Positions 62,358 through 64,000 of a stretch of 64,000 nucleotides of DNA are shown one piece after another. This stretch comes from Verrucomicrobia bacterium SCGC AAA164-M04 (GTDB lineage: Bacteria > Verrucomicrobiota > Verrucomicrobiae > Verrucomicrobiales > Akkermansiaceae), in NCBI GenBank assembly GCA_000383735.1, contig KB912157.1:13735-77734 (forward strand). Reading direction: 5' to 3'. Within the stretch, counting starts at the first letter, position 1. The number at the start of each line of letters is the position of its first letter. The notes under the pieces were generated by a model. It saw nothing but the letters and a program-made list of their open reading frames with translations, ran no database searches and was not told where the DNA came from. The position numbers and the translations under genes were made by a program.

Positions 62358-64000
62358 ATGGCCTTGTTAATGAAATTATTAGGATATCTTCTCTTGGCTG
62401 GGATTATTTCGGCCCGGGCGGAGTTCTCATCCATCGTCCAGATTGGGATCAATAATAATTCAAGTTCGGAATTCTCTAGAGAAAATGGAGTCGAAGATTC
62501 CTCGCCCGGAGCCGCGACTGTTCTAGACGACCATTATTATCTTGCTGGGACATACCCAGCTCCAATCGGAACACTCGCCAAAGATGAGGATGTCACGAAT
62601 TTCGAAAGATCTTTAACTTCCTCTGATCCGCGCAACGTTATTCATTTCAATCTAACTTCATCACAAGCCACTAGCACTGGGCTTGTGATGATTGAACTCG
62701 ATTTCCTCTGGAGTGGGACTTCCGTGAATGACGGAGAAGATTCTGCTGAGAATATTGTTTCGATCAGTATTAATGGGAAACCAACTTCGTTTGCGAGTGA
62801 GACATTTCAAAGCTACACAATAGTGACGGGCAAATTCGCCACAGCTGGGCTCGATCTCACCGAAGGAGCGAATACTTTGGAGATCCGGAGGATTGGCAAG
62901 ACTCCCCGGGCATGGGTAGCGATTGATCAAGTCTCTGTAGCACTTGATCCGACCGCACTTAGTGACGCAGATTCAGACGGTCTTCCTCTCTATTGGGAGA
63001 GACTCTACCAATTATCAGACTCAGATCCTTCTGATGCTTCAGCCGATATTGATGGGGACACCTTAACTAATTTGGCCGAGTTTACCTCCAGAACTAATCC
63101 CCGTCTCTCAGATACAGATGGAGACGGGCTGGAAGATCAGGATGAGATTGAAAGTGATCCGCTCGATAAGGATTCAGATAATGACGGGCTTCTCGATGGA
63201 GAAGAGACGAACTCTAGTCCAGTTTTGGTAGATACAGATGGGGATGGAGCTTCTGACGCGTGGGAAATAACGACAGGGTATGAGCCTAATAATAACGAAA
63301 GCACTCCTCCAAAATGGGCGGGAGCTATCGGGATCAATTTCCGGTCGGAGAGCCGCCCAGACGAAGGGATTTGGCCAACGACCTTCCCCAACGGATTAAT
63401 ACCCCAAACCAATTGGAATCAAACTGAACTACTTGAGAGCTCGGGTGTCGCCCTTGGCAATCCGCTGCGCGCAGGAGACACCAGTCAAATCATTAGCCCC
63501 ACCGCAGGTGTTATCGTAAATTCAGCCGGCAATGCGACCTCGACGACTGTTTCCTTTCGTTTTAATGGGGCTAAAACCAGTAGAGCTAATGATACGACGG
63601 CAGCCAATCTTTTGAATGGTTATCTTTCTGCCAGCTCAGATTCCCCCGCGATTCTGGAAATAAAGAACATTCCTCCATTCTTTGTCACCTATGATGTTTA
63701 CGTCTATCTTTCAGCCTACAATTTGGGGCCAGTGAGCACTCTGAGGCGGGACGGACTCTTTCAACAAAGCGCCCTTATAAGACCATTAGGGGTGGGAGGT
63801 GAATTAGAATTTAATATGTATCACCCAACTTCCGGACCTGTGGCTCCTCTAGCCAATGTTGTTCGTTACGAAGGTCTAACTGGGCGGACAGTTTCATTTG
63901 AGAACTTCCGAACATCGGGCAATCACTCCGGAATCGCAGGGATCCAGATCATTAACACGAGTGGAGATGCTGACTCCGATGGTCTCCCCGATTGGTGGGA
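62358..64000 (+). CDS. Thrombospondin type 3 repeat surface protein, cut by right edge
   Basis: An open frame from the ATG at 62358 (MALLMKLLGYLLLAG; an ATG at 62370 is possible, and AAGGGG lies close ahead of the first) to the window end, at least 547 residues. After a signal peptide there is a beta-rich segment, then calcium-binding type 3 repeats with the D-x-D-x-D-G pattern (DADSDGL, DIDGDTL, DTDGDGL, DSDNDGL, DTDGDGAS) at about residues 200-310, then a module with FNGAKTS and VTYDVYVYLSAYN at about 320-540, and a new DADSDGL repeat at the edge. Such proteins are surface or adhesin proteins in Verrucomicrobia. The end lies outside the window. Confidence 0.85.
   Translation, partial: MALLMKLLGYLLLAGIISARAEFSSIVQIGINNNSSSEFSRENGVEDSSPGAATVLDDHYYLAGTYPAPIGTLAKDEDVTNFERSLTSSDPRNVIHFNLTSSQATSTGLVMIELDFLWSGTSVNDGEDSAENIVSISINGKPTSFASETFQSYTIVTGKFATAGLDLTEGANTLEIRRIGKTPRAWVAIDQVSVALDPTALSDADSDGLPLYWERLYQLSDSDPSDASADIDGDTLTNLAEFTSRTNPRLSDTDGDGLEDQDEIESDPLDKDSDNDGLLDGEETNSSPVLVDTDGDGASDAWEITTGYEPNNNESTPPKWAGAIGINFRSESRPDEGIWPTTFPNGLIPQTNWNQTELLESSGVALGNPLRAGDTSQIISPTAGVIVNSAGNATSTTVSFRFNGAKTSRANDTTAANLLNGYLSASSDSPAILEIKNIPPFFVTYDVYVYLSAYNLGPVSTLRRDGLFQQSALIRPLGVGGELEFNMYHPTSGPVAPLANVVRYEGLTGRTVSFENFRTSGNHSGIAGIQIINTSGDADSDGLPDWW

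Noticed and set aside
1..64000. A CRISPR array, prophage, transposase or integron
   Set aside because: No repeated spacer pattern, no integrase or transposase motif and no terminal inverted repeats were seen in the window.

Overview
The window reads as a chromosomal segment of a Verrucomicrobiota bacterium. I could not search databases, so the family is not fixed; a marine or aquatic Verrucomicrobiales-like relative is my best guess. The grounds are the mixture of gene families: DUF1080 (3-keto-disaccharide hydrolase) proteins, a PmoA-like DUF6807 protein, secreted sugar-phosphate-isomerase-like TIM barrels, a pyrrolo-quinoline-quinone-like propeller beginning WPEFRGPNAQG, a giant lamin-tail/CotH surface protein, a thrombospondin-type-3 repeat protein, and weak Shine-Dalgarno sequences. 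LpxA and Mpl indicate a diderm with lipid A and meso-DAP peptidoglycan. There is no CRISPR array, prophage, insertion sequence or rRNA; most of the window is ordinary housekeeping and saprophytic gene content on both strands.

Layout. 1-6.5 kb: a SprT-like protein cut by the left edge, an M48 protease, then a leftward run of small membrane protein, M20 dipeptidase (frameshifted), glnS and an MFS transporter. 6.5-12.5 kb: a GT4 glycosyltransferase, a TIM-barrel/PmoA-like pair, and an M16 protease. 12.5-18.9 kb: cinA-rsfS, tRNA-Ala(GGC), an orphan coding remnant, a DCC protein, radC, lpxA-like, and a 2-hydroxyacid dehydrogenase/PfkB kinase pair ending in a terminator. 19-22.9 kb: a rightward set of lipoprotein serine protease, two-domain CbiX-like chelatase, four-cysteine DR2241-like partner, small lipoprotein, and rRNA m5U methyltransferase. 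23-31 kb: eukaryote-type hisA, a genuine formylglycine-generating enzyme, RNase P RNA, then a DUF1080/beta-propeller protein with a five-haem-motif cytochrome c, and an SGNH hydrolase broken by an amber codon. 31-44.6 kb: rpsB-tsf, DUF1080, LysE, HAD, a TonB-like/OmpA fusion, hom, lysC, a LolA-like protein, a COG2958-like unknown, M42 peptidase, a truncated membrane-protein remnant, and typA. 44.6-64 kb: C39-like peptidase and TIM barrel, the CotH giant, prfC, an EboF/EboD-like pair, NUDIX, PQQ-like propeller, mpl, HAD, uvrB and a right-edge TSP3 protein.

How the genes work together. Two translation sets (rpsB-tsf; typA and prfC separately), DNA repair (uvrB, radC), cell envelope (lpxA, mpl, OmpA-like, LolA-like, M48) and aspartate-family amino acid synthesis (hom, lysC) form the core. 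The accessory theme is extracellular polymer use: secreted DUF1080, SGNH, FGE (which would activate sulfatases encoded elsewhere), multihaem cytochrome and adhesive surface proteins.

The less ordinary points are the EboD-EboF pair, the split CbiX/DR2241 chelatase pair, the SD-sequestering hairpin before rpsB, and a cluster of four damaged or orphan reading frames (M20, SGNH, YciC-like, 14.4-14.6 kb) that may be assembly errors or real decay. I did not see a clearly new multi-gene system; the Ebo-like pair and the COG2958-like gene are the closest candidates.
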